A DNA stretch of 53,229 bases, from NCBI GenBank assembly GCA_902624765.1, contig CACNYO010000005.1, forward strand, positions 1 to 53,229, in the 5' to 3' direction. The stretch's first letter is position 1, and every line of letters begins with the position of its first letter. Under the pieces are notes generated by a model. That model was not told the DNA's origin and did no database searches. It worked only from the letters and a program-made list of their open reading frames with translations. This document shows, piece after piece, positions 7,854 through 15,435 of the stretch. Source of the stretch: an uncultured SAR86 cluster bacterium. GTDB taxonomy: Bacteria; Pseudomonadota; Gammaproteobacteria; Magnimaribacterales; AG-339-G14. The position numbers were made by a program, and so were the translations under genes.

Positions 7854-9683
7854 TTGAATAATTTCTCTTTATGGAAATACATCCTTGTTTTGGGTGTATT
7901 CGTATTTGGAATTATTTATGCCTTACCTAATTTAAGTCCTCCAGATCCAGCTGTTCAAGTTTCTCTCCAAAGTGCGAGCGATTCTTTTGATAGTAGGCTT
8001 GTCCAGTCTGTAAGAAATATAGTCAGAAAAGAGGGCATCCCAGACGAAAATATTGAGGTAAATCAAAAATCATTACTTATCAGAACAAATTCATACGAGG
8101 AACAAATTAAATTAAAGGATGAGTTGCGACGTGAATTAGGACCAGATTACGTTGTTGCTTTAAATTTAGCTTACTCAACACCCACCTGGCTTCAAAATCT
8201 AAACGCCTCACCGCTAAAACTTGGTTTAGACTTAAGAGGAGGGATCTACTTTTTATTGGAGGTAGATACTGACTCGCTTATCGAAACAAGGCTTGAGGCT
8301 AATGCAGAAGATTTTAAAAGAAGACTCCGAGAAGAATCTTTAAGCTTTAGATCCATAGAAAGCGACAAAGAATCAGTTACTTTCCTTTTTGCAACTGAAG
8401 AAGATAAATCAGATTCTTTATCTTTTCTAAGGGGCTTCTTAACAGATTTTGAGATTATCGAAGAATCTGAATCATTCAAAATAAAATTTTCTAGAGAAGG
8501 CATTACATCAATTCAAGATTATGCAGTTCAGCAAAATTTAACTACTCTCAGAAATAGAGTTAATGAGTTAGGTGTATCTGAACCCGTAGTTCAGAGGGAA
8601 GGGGCGAAAAGAATTTCTGTTCAACTGCCAGGAATACAAGATACTGCTGAGGCAAAAAAAATAATTGGTAAAACTGCTAACTTAGAATTCAGACTTGAAG
8701 CAAATAATCGTACTCTGAGGTCAAGAAAAGAACCTTTCGATTTCAGGGGAGTTAGCGTTGACCTTGAAAAAAATATTATCATTTCTGGAGATAAGGTCGC
8801 TGACGCAAATGTTGGTTATGATGAGAGCGGATTCCCGCAAGTAAACATTACTCTCGATGGAGAGGGGGGAGCCAAAATGCACAGGTCAACAAGAAATAAT
8901 GTTGGCAGAAAAATGGCTGTTCTTTTCATAGAAAGAAAGTCAGCAGCTAAAGAAATTATTCTCCCTAACGGAACTTTAGATTTAATCATCGAGCCAGTAA
9001 TTACAAAAAGAGTCATAAGCCTGGCAACAATTCAATCAGCACTGCCAAACAGATTTAGGATTACTGGACTTGATTCACCTAATGAGGCTTCTGAATTGGC
9101 ACTATTACTGCGTGCAGGTGCTTTGGCAGCTCCGATGGAGTTTGTTGAGGAAAGCACAGTTGGTCCAAGTCTTGGGGCTGAAAATATTCGTTTGGGTATT
9201 CAGTCTTTAATATTGGGACTCTTTTTAGTCCTGATATTCATGATCATTTACTACAAAATCTTTGGATTATTCGCCAATATTGCAGTAATTTTTAACTTAA
9301 TACTTATCACGGCAATCATGTCAATTTTATCTGCCACTCTAACCTTGCCGGGCATTGCAGGAATTGTTTTGACCGTTGGTATGGCTGTCGATGCCAATGT
9401 ATTAATTTTTTCAAGGATTCGGGAAGAGCTTAAAAATAACTCAAGAGCTACTGACGCCATTATTGCAGGCTATGATAGAGCTTTCGTTACCATTCTTGAT
9501 GCAAACATCACTACTTTAATTGTTGCAGTTATTCTCTATGCTATTGGCACTGGTCCTATAAAAGGCTTTGCTATTACGTTAAGCATTGGAATAGTCACCT
9601 CGATGTTTACTTCAATTCTGGGAACAAGGGCTATGGTTTCATTAATTTATAGAAAAAATAATGTAAGGAGACTTTGGATTTAA
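7854..9683 (+). CDS. secD: Protein translocase subunit SecD
   Basis: SecD, with SecF, uses the proton motive force to pull secreted proteins across the inner membrane and release them. The start is TTG, leading directly into the first transmembrane segment (WKYILVLGVFVFGIIYALPN). The large periplasmic P1 domain contains LKLGLDLRGGIYFLLEVD. The C-terminal transmembrane bundle holds GIVLTVGMAVDANVLIFSRIREEL, the conserved D-containing RND motif. At 609 residues it is full length. The TAA overlaps the preferred secF ATG (TAATG). Confidence 0.96.
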   Translation: MNNFSLWKYILVLGVFVFGIIYALPNLSPPDPAVQVSLQSASDSFDSRLVQSVRNIVRKEGIPDENIEVNQKSLLIRTNSYEEQIKLKDELRRELGPDYVVALNLAYSTPTWLQNLNASPLKLGLDLRGGIYFLLEVDTDSLIETRLEANAEDFKRRLREESLSFRSIESDKESVTFLFATEEDKSDSLSFLRGFLTDFEIIEESESFKIKFSREGITSIQDYAVQQNLTTLRNRVNELGVSEPVVQREGAKRISVQLPGIQDTAEAKKIIGKTANLEFRLEANNRTLRSRKEPFDFRGVSVDLEKNIIISGDKVADANVGYDESGFPQVNITLDGEGGAKMHRSTRNNVGRKMAVLFIERKSAAKEIILPNGTLDLIIEPVITKRVISLATIQSALPNRFRITGLDSPNEASELALLLRAGALAAPMEFVEESTVGPSLGAENIRLGIQSLILGLFLVLIFMIIYYKIFGLFANIAVIFNLILITAIMSILSATLTLPGIAGIVLTVGMAVDANVLIFSRIREELKNNSRATDAIIAGYDRAFVTILDANITTLIVAVILYAIGTGPIKGFAITLSIGIVTSMFTSILGTRAMVSLIYRKNNVRRLWI

Positions 9684-10585
9684 TGAACTTTAACCTAGAT
9701 TTTTTAAGATTCAGATTTATTGCACTGGTTGTGTCTGTTTCTTTTATTTTAGTTTCTTTTGCTACGATTTCTATTCAACAACTACAGCTAGGATTAGATT
9801 TTACCGGTGGAACGCTCGTAGAAGTAGGATTCACTGAAACTGTAGATCCAGAAGAGATTAGAACTTATCTTGAAGGTAATCAGATAGATGCACTAGTGCA
9901 AGCGTTTGGTTCAGATAAAGACTTGCTTATCAAAATCCCAAGTTCAGAAAATATTGAGAATGCGAATATTGTAATCGATTCTTTAAAAGAGCAATATTCA
10001 TTTCAATTGAGAAGATCAGGCTTTGTTGGCCCCCAAGTTGGAGGCGAGCTAAGAGATCAAGGAGGACTGGGTCTCTTGGCAGCATTGCTAGTCATGATGA
10101 TATACATTATGTTTAGGTTTCAGTATAAATTTGCAATTGGAGCCGTCGTTGCTCTTTTTCATGATGTGTTAATTGTCTTGGGTATATTCTCAATATTTAG
10201 ATTGGAATTTGATCTTTCTGTCTTAGCAGCACTGATGGCGGTCATTGGATACTCATTAAACGATACGATCGTTGTGTCAGATAGGATCAGAGAAAATTTT
10301 AGAGCGAAGAGAAAGTTAAACAGCGAACAAGTCATCAACAGATCTCTTAATAATACTTTAGGTAGAACTTTAATCACCTCACTAACAACATTATTAGTTC
10401 TTTTTTCATTGTTATTCCTAGGTGGCGAAATTATTAGAAATTTTGCAATTGCTTTATCGATAGGAGTGGTTGTTGGAACTTATTCGTCTATCTATGTTTT
10501 AACAAATGTTTTACTTTCGATGAAAATCAGCGCAGATGATCTTGCTGAAAGAACTAAAGAGAGTTTTGATGATGGGATGCCTTAG
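9683..10585 (+). CDS. secF: Protein translocase subunit SecF
   Basis: SecF is the RND-fold partner of SecD. It has an N-terminal transmembrane helix (FRFIALVVSVSFILVSFATI), the motif LGLDFTGGTLVEVGF, and a C-terminal bundle with AALMAVIGYSLNDTIVVSDRIREN, the SecF signature. I place the start at ATG 9683 (MNFNLDFLRF) rather than the TTG at 9674, because homologues begin at about this point and the ATG overlaps the secD stop. An AAGGAG lies 12 bases upstream of the ATG and only 3 before the TTG, so neither spacing is ideal. It ends convergently with suhB, overlapping by four bases. Confidence 0.95.
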   Translation: MNFNLDFLRFRFIALVVSVSFILVSFATISIQQLQLGLDFTGGTLVEVGFTETVDPEEIRTYLEGNQIDALVQAFGSDKDLLIKIPSSENIENANIVIDSLKEQYSFQLRRSGFVGPQVGGELRDQGGLGLLAALLVMMIYIMFRFQYKFAIGAVVALFHDVLIVLGIFSIFRLEFDLSVLAALMAVIGYSLNDTIVVSDRIRENFRAKRKLNSEQVINRSLNNTLGRTLITSLTTLLVLFSLLFLGGEIIRNFAIALSIGVVVGTYSSIYVLTNVLLSMKISADDLAERTKESFDDGMP

Positions 10586-11373
10586 GAAATTGTACCTTTA
10601 AAGGCCTTGATCATTTGTGACATACATTTAGGACTACAAGCAATTAAGTGATGACTGTCATAAGGATCGGGATTTCCTAAAAGATCGCTAACAAGTCCTC
10701 CTGCTTCCTTTACCAATAATATGCCGGCAGCAACATCCCATTGCTTTAGACCATAACCCCAAAAACCGTCGAGATATCCAGCTGCAACGTAAGCGAGATC
10801 AAGCGCAGTAGAACCAGTTCTCCTGATAGTTAAGCCATTAGAATATAAATTTCTCATAGCCATCAATTGATCCAATTTAGGTTCATTATCTTCATCTAAA
10901 TGTGACGATGAAGATAGAAGGGAACCTCTTAAACCCTTGATTTTACTAACTCTTATTCTAGTTTGGTTGAGATAGGCTCCTTTACCTTTACTTGCTGTGT
11001 ACTCATCATTTCTGGAAACATCAACAATGATTGCATGCTCAGGCTCGCCGTTGACATAACACGCAATAGAAATAGAAAAATAAGGAAATCCATGAATGAA
11101 GTTTGTTGTTCCATCAAGAGGATCAATTATCCATTTACACTCCGCCTTGGGATTTCCAATAAGACCTAATTCTTCTCCTTGAAAACAATGATCAGGAAAT
11201 GATTCTCTTATTGTTTCTACAAGGATTGTTTCAACTTTTTTATCAACTTGAGTTACAAAATCAACAGGAGCCTTCTCTGATATAGTTAGCTTTTCTCTTC
11301 TTTTATAAAAGTAATGTATTTCCTTTGCAGCAAGACGAGCAGCCTTGATTGCGATGTTTACTTTTGGCTCCAT
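10582..11373 (-). CDS. suhB: Inositol-1-monophosphatase family protein SuhB
   Basis: SuhB is a Mg-dependent phosphatase of the inositol monophosphatase superfamily, and in gammaproteobacteria also a partner of the NusA/rRNA antitermination complex. The metal-binding motif WIIDPLDGTTNFIHGFPYFS and the second signature QWDVAAGILLVKEAGG are intact, with GEELG supplying the upstream metal-ligand Glu. At 263 residues it is the usual length. It is divergent from trmJ, the same arrangement seen in Escherichia coli, which supports orthology to suhB rather than cysQ. Confidence 0.93.
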   Translation of the reverse strand: MEPKVNIAIKAARLAAKEIHYFYKRREKLTISEKAPVDFVTQVDKKVETILVETIRESFPDHCFQGEELGLIGNPKAECKWIIDPLDGTTNFIHGFPYFSISIACYVNGEPEHAIIVDVSRNDEYTASKGKGAYLNQTRIRVSKIKGLRGSLLSSSSHLDEDNEPKLDQLMAMRNLYSNGLTIRRTGSTALDLAYVAAGYLDGFWGYGLKQWDVAAGILLVKEAGGLVSDLLGNPDPYDSHHLIACSPKCMSQMIKAFKGTIS

Positions 11374-11429
11374 AAGGGATGCTAGTTTAACAGACGATGA
11401 TCAATCATAATTAGATTGATAGATTTATT

Positions 11430-12155
11430 ATGAAAATTTTTGAAAATCTAAATTTTGTTCTTGTGGAAACTTCTCATCCTGGAAACATTGGAGCATGCGC
11501 TAGAGCTATGAACTCGATGGGAATCCATAATTTATGTTTAGTAAATCCTAAGGATTTTCCAAGTAAAGAATCTGAGGCAAGAGCCAAATCAGGCAAGACG
11601 GTTTTAGATAAAGCGAAAATTCATGAAAACATTAATGAGGCAATAGATGCTTCCAACTTAGTCATCGGAACAAGCGCACGATCACGTTCCATGCCATGGC
11701 CAATGATGGAGATAAATGAATTGGGAAAAGTCATCAATGAATCTATGGCCAGAAAAGAAAAAGTTTCGATAGTTTTTGGCAATGAAGCTGTCGGTTTAGA
11801 TAATGAAGATTTAGGAAAGTGTGATTTTCATCTTCAGATTCCTACCTCAGAAGATAAATCATTGAATTTATCTCATGCAGTTCAAATAGTCGCTCATGAA
11901 ATTTATAAAGGAACGTCATTATCAGATCTTTCTACTCAAGTCAGAGAAGTTGAATTAGCTTCAAGTCAGCAAAAAGAAAAATTAATTGAACACATTGAAT
12001 TAGTTCTGGAGTTATTAGATTTCTATGATCATCAAAACCCTAAACAAGTTCCTGCAAGATTGAGAAGATTAATCAAGAGAATGCAGTTAGATAAACTTGA
12101 AATAGGAATATTAAGAGGCATCTTATCTAATTTAGAACAACGTCTTAACAAATGA
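11430..12155 (+). CDS. trmJ: tRNA (cytidine/uridine-2'-O-)-methyltransferase TrmJ
   Basis: TrmJ is a SPOUT-fold enzyme that 2'-O-methylates position 32 of several tRNAs. The N-terminal FVLVETSHPGNIGACARAMN and the knot-region motifs IVFGNEAVGLDNEDLGKCDF and IPTSEDKSLNLSHAVQIVAHE are the three SpoU/TrmH motifs. The 241-residue length and C-terminal extension fit TrmJ rather than TrmL. It sits 56 bases from suhB in the divergent orientation. The promoter of tRNA-Glu lies inside its last codons. Confidence 0.95.
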   Translation: MKIFENLNFVLVETSHPGNIGACARAMNSMGIHNLCLVNPKDFPSKESEARAKSGKTVLDKAKIHENINEAIDASNLVIGTSARSRSMPWPMMEINELGKVINESMARKEKVSIVFGNEAVGLDNEDLGKCDFHLQIPTSEDKSLNLSHAVQIVAHEIYKGTSLSDLSTQVREVELASSQQKEKLIEHIELVLELLDFYDHQNPKQVPARLRRLIKRMQLDKLEIGILRGILSNLEQRLNK

Positions 12156-12172
12156 ACTGGGCATGCTAAAAT
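12145..12172 (+). promoter_or_regulatory. Sigma-70 promoter of tRNA-Glu
   Basis: The -35 TTAACA (12145-12150), a 16-base spacer and the extended -10 TGCTAAAAT (hexamer 12167-12172) place a start a few bases before the tRNA at 12188. The -35 is inside the trmJ coding region. Confidence 0.6.
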
Positions 12173-12187
12173 CGCTTTTCCTGAAAT

Positions 12188-12262
12188 GTCCCCTTCGTCT
12201 AGTGGTTAGGACACCGGGTTTTCATCTCGGCAACAGGGGTTCGAATCCCCTAGGGGACGCCA
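12188..12262 (+). tRNA. tRNA-Glu (anticodon TTC)
   Basis: Cloverleaf: acceptor GTCCCCT/AGGGGAC, D-arm with AGTGGTTAGGA, anticodon stem CCGGG/CTCGG around loop TTTTCAT (anticodon TTC), T-arm with GGGTTCGAATCCC, discriminator G and encoded CCA. It is followed at once by an intrinsic terminator, so it is a single-gene unit. Confidence 0.97.
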
Positions 12263-12266
12263 CTAA

Positions 12267-12300
12267 GAGACATGCTCAATTTTGATGCATGTCTTTTTTT
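12267..12300 (+). terminator. Intrinsic terminator after tRNA-Glu
   Basis: Perfect stem GACATGC/GCATGTC (12269-12275 with 12287-12293) and a run of Ts. It separates tRNA-Glu from the glnK promoter region. Confidence 0.9.
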
Positions 12301-12381
12301 TATGTTGAAGCAGCTTAAAAACCCAAAAAAAACCTAGTCTTTTTTTGCACTAAATTAGTTCAATTTGATCTGTGTAAATCC

Positions 12382-12394
12382 TTAACATTGTTAA
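12382..12394. promoter_or_regulatory. Inverted repeat upstream of glnK, possible operator
   Basis: TTAACA-T-TGTTAA is a perfect 6-bp inverted repeat ending 18 bases before the glnK ATG. I see no sigma-54 GG-N10-GC element in the 150 bases upstream, so classical NtrC/RpoN control is not supported by the sequence. The protein that would bind here is unknown. Confidence 0.35.
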
Positions 12395-12412
12395 AAATTA
12401 GTTTTGAGCTCT

Positions 12413-12751
12413 ATGAAGTTACTTACTTTAATTGTCAAACCGTCAAAGACAGAATTGGTCAAGGAAGCATTAGATGCGTCCGGTATTGGTGGAGCTACAA
12501 TTATTGACGCTTCAGGTTATGGCTCACAAAAGGGTCAATCTGAAACTTACAGAGGAACTGAATATCGTATCGATACCAATCCCAAAGTAATGTTTCAAGT
12601 TGCATGTGATGATGACGATACTTCTTCAATCATCGAAGCTGTTAAAAAAGCAGCAGGCACAGGAAAGATAGGCGACGGGAAAATTTTTATTACTGAATTA
12701 ACAGATGTAGTAAGGATTAGAACAGGTGAGACAGGCTCAAAAGCTATTTAA
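12413..12751 (+). CDS. glnK: Nitrogen regulatory protein P-II (GlnK/GlnB type)
   Basis: PII proteins are trimeric sensors of 2-oxoglutarate, ATP/ADP and, through uridylylation of a T-loop tyrosine, glutamine. GlnK types plug the AmtB channel. I move the start from the track's TTG (12404) to ATG 12413: this gives the canonical MKLLTLIVKPSK N-terminus and puts the T-loop tyrosine of TYRGTEYRID exactly at residue 51. The B-loop TGKIGDGKIFI and the C-terminal VVRIRTGETG are present. Total 112 residues. The next gene, 16 bases downstream, is amt; this is the usual glnK-amtB pair and favours the glnK name, although glnB cannot be excluded. Confidence 0.95.
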   Translation: MKLLTLIVKPSKTELVKEALDASGIGGATIIDASGYGSQKGQSETYRGTEYRIDTNPKVMFQVACDDDDTSSIIEAVKKAAGTGKIGDGKIFITELTDVVRIRTGETGSKAI

Positions 12752-12767
12752 TTTTTAGGAGTATTAA

Positions 12768-14006
12768 ATGGATGAAATAAAATTTGCGATGGATACCTTC
12801 TACGCAATCATGGCTGGTGCTTTAGTCATGTGGATGGCAGCAGGATTTACAATGCTTGAAGCAGGATTGGTCCAAAAGAAAGACGTATCTGAAATCGTAA
12901 CAAAAAATTTAGGTTTATATTCAATTGCTTGCATTATGTATTTAGCATGCGGATTTATTTTAATGTACCCAGGGTCTGCAGTTATAGAGGGAATCTTGCC
13001 AAGTATTGGTTCTTCTTGGGGGCTGTCCACAGCTCTTCCAATTGAAGAAATTGGAATGGAATACGGAATGGATTATTCTCAACAAGCAGATTTCTTTTTC
13101 CAAGTTGTATTCGTAGCAACAGCTATGTCTATTGTTTCTGGAGCGGTCGCTGGAAGAATGAAGCTAATCCCATTCTTTCTTTTTGCAGTAATATTAACTG
13201 GATTTATTTATCCTATTCAAGGTTATTGGAACTGGGGTGGAGGATTCCTCAGCTCAGGCGGATATTCTGATTATGCTGGCTCTGGAACAGTTCACTTATG
13301 TGGAGCTGCCGCTGCTCTAGCTATTGTTACAGTACTCGGTCCTAGAAGAGGCAAATATAATTCCGATGGCAGTGTAAATGCAATGCCCGGTTCAAACATT
13401 CCAATTGCAGCTCTTGGTGCATGGATACTATGGCTTGGATGGTTCGGGTTTAATGGTGGTTCAGAGTTAGTTGTTAGCTCAGAAGCAAGTGCAATAGCTG
13501 TTAGTCAGGTATTCTTAAATACAAACATGGCAGCTGCAGGTGGTGTTGTCGCAGCATTACTGACAAGTCTTTTTGCTACTGGAAAAATGGATGTAACCAT
13601 GGCTATCAATGGTGCCATTGCAGGTCTTGTTGCCATCACGGCGGGTCCTAGCGCACCAACTGGTGGAGAAGCAGTGATAATCGGTGCCATAGGTGGAATT
13701 ATCGTGTACTTTTCTATCCTATTCTTTGAAAAAAGACTCAAAATTGATGATCCGGTCGGTGCAATCTCTGCTCATGGTATAGTCGGTATTTATGGAGTAA
13801 TGGTAGTTCCATTTACATCTGAAGCTTCGTTTTTATGGCAATTATATGGGGTAGTTGCTATCGCTGGCTTTACTTACATTGCAAGCTTAATAGCGATTAA
13901 TGTGATTAATTCTTTCATTGCTATCCGAGCTACAGACGAAGAACAAATGGCAGGACTTGACTCTACAGAAGTAGGTGTTGAGGCTTATCCAGAGTTCAAA
14001 AATTAA
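12768..14006 (+). CDS. amt: Ammonium transporter (Amt family)
   Basis: Amt proteins form trimeric inner-membrane channels that take up ammonium. The 412 residues hold about 11 transmembrane segments. The twin pore histidines are visible: H176 in SDYAGSGTVHLCGAAAA (with the conserved D169 before it) and H336 in ISAHGIVGIYG. QGYWNWGGGFL is the conserved pore-entry segment. A GGAG ribosome-binding site lies upstream, within the 16-base gap after glnK, so the two are co-transcribed and GlnK would gate this channel. Transcription ends at the strong terminator at 14022. Confidence 0.96.
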   Translation: MDEIKFAMDTFYAIMAGALVMWMAAGFTMLEAGLVQKKDVSEIVTKNLGLYSIACIMYLACGFILMYPGSAVIEGILPSIGSSWGLSTALPIEEIGMEYGMDYSQQADFFFQVVFVATAMSIVSGAVAGRMKLIPFFLFAVILTGFIYPIQGYWNWGGGFLSSGGYSDYAGSGTVHLCGAAAALAIVTVLGPRRGKYNSDGSVNAMPGSNIPIAALGAWILWLGWFGFNGGSELVVSSEASAIAVSQVFLNTNMAAAGGVVAALLTSLFATGKMDVTMAINGAIAGLVAITAGPSAPTGGEAVIIGAIGGIIVYFSILFFEKRLKIDDPVGAISAHGIVGIYGVMVVPFTSEASFLWQLYGVVAIAGFTYIASLIAINVINSFIAIRATDEEQMAGLDSTEVGVEAYPEFKN

Positions 14007-14021
14007 GTTTTTTTCTCCCTT

Positions 14022-14055
14022 AAAGCAGGCGATATTTTCTCGCCTGCTTTTTTTT
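14022..14055 (+). terminator. Intrinsic terminator after amt
   Basis: An 11-bp perfect stem AAAGCAGGCGA/TCGCCTGCTTT with a 7-base loop, followed by an uninterrupted T-run. It separates glnK-amt from the leader and small gene downstream, so that unit needs its own promoter. Confidence 0.95.
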
Positions 14056-14072
14056 GATTTTACAAAAAATGT

Positions 14073-14078
14073 TATAAT
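14073..14078 (+). promoter_or_regulatory. -10 element for the riboswitch-led small gene
   Basis: A consensus TATAAT lies 5 bases before the first paired base region of the aptamer (14084). This predicts a transcript beginning at or just before the aptamer. The -35 is poor: TTGATT at 14054 gives a spacer of only 13, and the T-run of the terminator fills the ideal position. Confidence 0.55.
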
Positions 14079-14083
14079 GAGTT

Positions 14084-14216
14084 CACGTTCATCCTTTAAA
14101 TTTCATAAATTTTTAGGACGGAAGTAGGGAGATAGGAAAACCTCTTTCTTTGTTCTTTAAGAAAGGTTAGCAAGTACCGAAAGGGAACGAGACCGAATAT
14201 CTACCGAAGGAACGCG
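14084..14216 (+). ncRNA. Glutamine-riboswitch-like aptamer (glnA / Downstream-peptide class)
   Basis: P1 pairs CGTTC (14086-14090) with GAACG (14210-14214). P2 is a hairpin closed by TCCT (14092-14095) and AGGA (14115-14118). The conserved junction strand CGGAAGTA follows, and P3 pairs GGGAGATA (14127-14134) with TATCTACC (14198-14205; one mismatch). The closing strand reads CCGAAGGAACGCG. GGACGGAAGTAGG and CGAAGGAACGCG are the nucleotides I know as conserved in the glnA and Downstream-peptide glutamine-binding RNAs of cyanobacteria and marine metagenomes. An inserted arm (AACC...TTTCTT/AAGAAAGGTT) enlarges P3. No terminator lies between it and the gene, so translational control is likely. 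Confidence 0.75.
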
Positions 14217-14227
14217 TTGAGAAGGGT

Positions 14228-14245
14228 GTATATCAATTGATATAC
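14228..14245 (+). promoter_or_regulatory. Perfect palindrome in riboswitch expression platform
   Basis: GTATATCAATTGATATAC is an 18-base perfect palindrome between the aptamer and the GGAGG ribosome-binding site (14266-14270). As RNA it could form a hairpin, though the tip AATT would have to open. There is no following U-run, so it is not a terminator. It may be part of the switch, or a binding site. Confidence 0.45.
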
Positions 14246-14276
14246 GTACGTTTGAAACGAAAACTGGAGGAATGAT

Positions 14277-14438
14277 ATGACTATTCAGTACAGAGGTGTC
14301 AAAGTTACTTCAAATAATTCTGGTGAGGCTAAGCCTTTCGCTGGAAATTACAGAGGTACAAAATACACTGAAAAAACTATAGAAAAGTCACCCAAAGCGA
14401 CTAACGGTATTTACCGTGGGTCAAAATGGGTTTCATAA
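14277..14438 (+). CDS. Small YRG-repeat protein (DUF4278-like), 53 residues
   Basis: This ORF is too short for the supplied track. It has a strong GGAGG ribosome-binding site six bases before the ATG, sits between a riboswitch-like leader and a strong terminator, and is the only gene in that transcript. The protein has three copies of a short motif: YRGVKV (5-10), YRGTKY (25-30) and YRGSKW (46-51). This spaced YRG pattern is characteristic, as I recall it, of DUF4278 proteins, common in cyanobacteria, whose function is not known. It is basic, with no signal peptide or membrane segment. The motif resembles the PII T-loop YRGTEY of the adjacent GlnK. Confidence 0.85.
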   Translation: MTIQYRGVKVTSNNSGEAKPFAGNYRGTKYTEKTIEKSPKATNGIYRGSKWVS

Positions 14439-14455
14439 CCTGTCTTTAGGTTGAA

Positions 14456-14483
14456 AAAGGGAGGCGTAAGCCTCCCTTTTTTT
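14456..14483 (+). terminator. Intrinsic terminator after the small YRG-repeat gene
   Basis: A 10-bp perfect stem AAAGGGAGGC/GCCTCCCTTT with GTAA tetraloop and T-run. Together with the promoter element it defines a transcript of about 400 bases. Confidence 0.95.
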
Positions 14484-14516
14484 ATTTAGACATTATCGGG
14501 TAGAATCTAATTTAAG

Positions 14517-15416
14517 ATGGCAGAGTTAAAGCATTTATCGTCGAACACTTCAGTGGACAACATTACCGAAGTCTTGCATGAAGATGCTGGTGTGATTATT
14601 GATAACGTTGTTGATTCGGATTTCTTAGAAGCATTGAATAATGAACTTGATCCTTTTTTATCCCACGACAACTTTGGCCGAGATGAATTTACTGGATTTA
14701 AGACAAAAAGAATCGGTGCTTTGATTGCTCGATCGGAAAAATGCAGGGAACTTGCTTTAAATTCACTCATTTACAAATCCGCAAAAAGTTTTCTTCAGCC
14801 TTATTGCGATGGACTTCAGTTGCATTTCACTTCGGCAGTTAGCATTGGCCCGGGAGAGTCCTCTCAAATTCCTCACAGAGATAGAGGCATTTGGGGAGGG
14901 TATGTTCCAAGAAAAGTTGAACCATTGTTCAGTACAATATGGGCTGCATCAGAATTTACAAAAGAAAATGGCGCTACGCTGATTGTGCCTGGATCTCATA
15001 CATGGGATAAAGATCGTCTCCCTGAACCAAATGAAATAGCATATGCAGAAATGGAAGCTGGTTCGGTTCTTATATATACGGGTACGGTCCTACACGGCGG
15101 AGGAGAGAACATCACTACTGATAAAATAAGAACTGGAGTATTTCTTCATTACGCTGTGAACTGGATAAGGCAACAAGAAAATCAATATTTATCCTGTCCG
15201 CCAGATATCGCTAAAAGTCTCAGTCCTGAGCTTAGGTCACTTATAGGCTATTCAAAAGGAGGATATGTTCTCGGTTTCTACTCAGATCCTTATGACGATA
15301 ACGCTAAATATGAATCAGTTTCTCCAGAAAATATGTTTAGCGACTCTTTTGATAGATTTTCAAACATTCCAGATCCAAAAGATTTAGTAAATAAATCTAT
15401 AAAATCAAACCAATAA
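14517..15416 (+). CDS. Phytanoyl-CoA dioxygenase (PhyH) family protein
   Basis: Members are non-haem Fe(II)/2-oxoglutarate oxygenases that hydroxylate diverse small molecules. The double-stranded beta-helix shows the metal triad: H120-x-D122 in QIPHRDRG and H193 in TVLHGGGENIT, with R205 (RTGVFLHYAVNW) as the likely 2-oxoglutarate anchor. The 299-residue length is usual. The substrate cannot be inferred from sequence; it need not be phytanoyl-CoA. The next gene, 19 bases downstream, is a TonB-dependent receptor on the same strand, so the oxygenase may process whatever that receptor imports. No terminator lies between them. Confidence 0.88.
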   Translation: MAELKHLSSNTSVDNITEVLHEDAGVIIDNVVDSDFLEALNNELDPFLSHDNFGRDEFTGFKTKRIGALIARSEKCRELALNSLIYKSAKSFLQPYCDGLQLHFTSAVSIGPGESSQIPHRDRGIWGGYVPRKVEPLFSTIWAASEFTKENGATLIVPGSHTWDKDRLPEPNEIAYAEMEAGSVLIYTGTVLHGGGENITTDKIRTGVFLHYAVNWIRQQENQYLSCPPDIAKSLSPELRSLIGYSKGGYVLGFYSDPYDDNAKYESVSPENMFSDSFDRFSNIPDPKDLVNKSIKSNQ

Positions 15417-15435
15417 TTTAACTTTAACTTAACAG

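Noticed and set aside
12335-12350. TTGCAC before glnK considered as a sigma-54 -12 element
   Set aside because: The matching GG at -24 is missing (the position reads TA).
12404-12412. TTG start of glnK in the ORF track
   Set aside because: The ATG at 12413 gives the canonical PII N-terminus and puts the T-loop tyrosine at residue 51.
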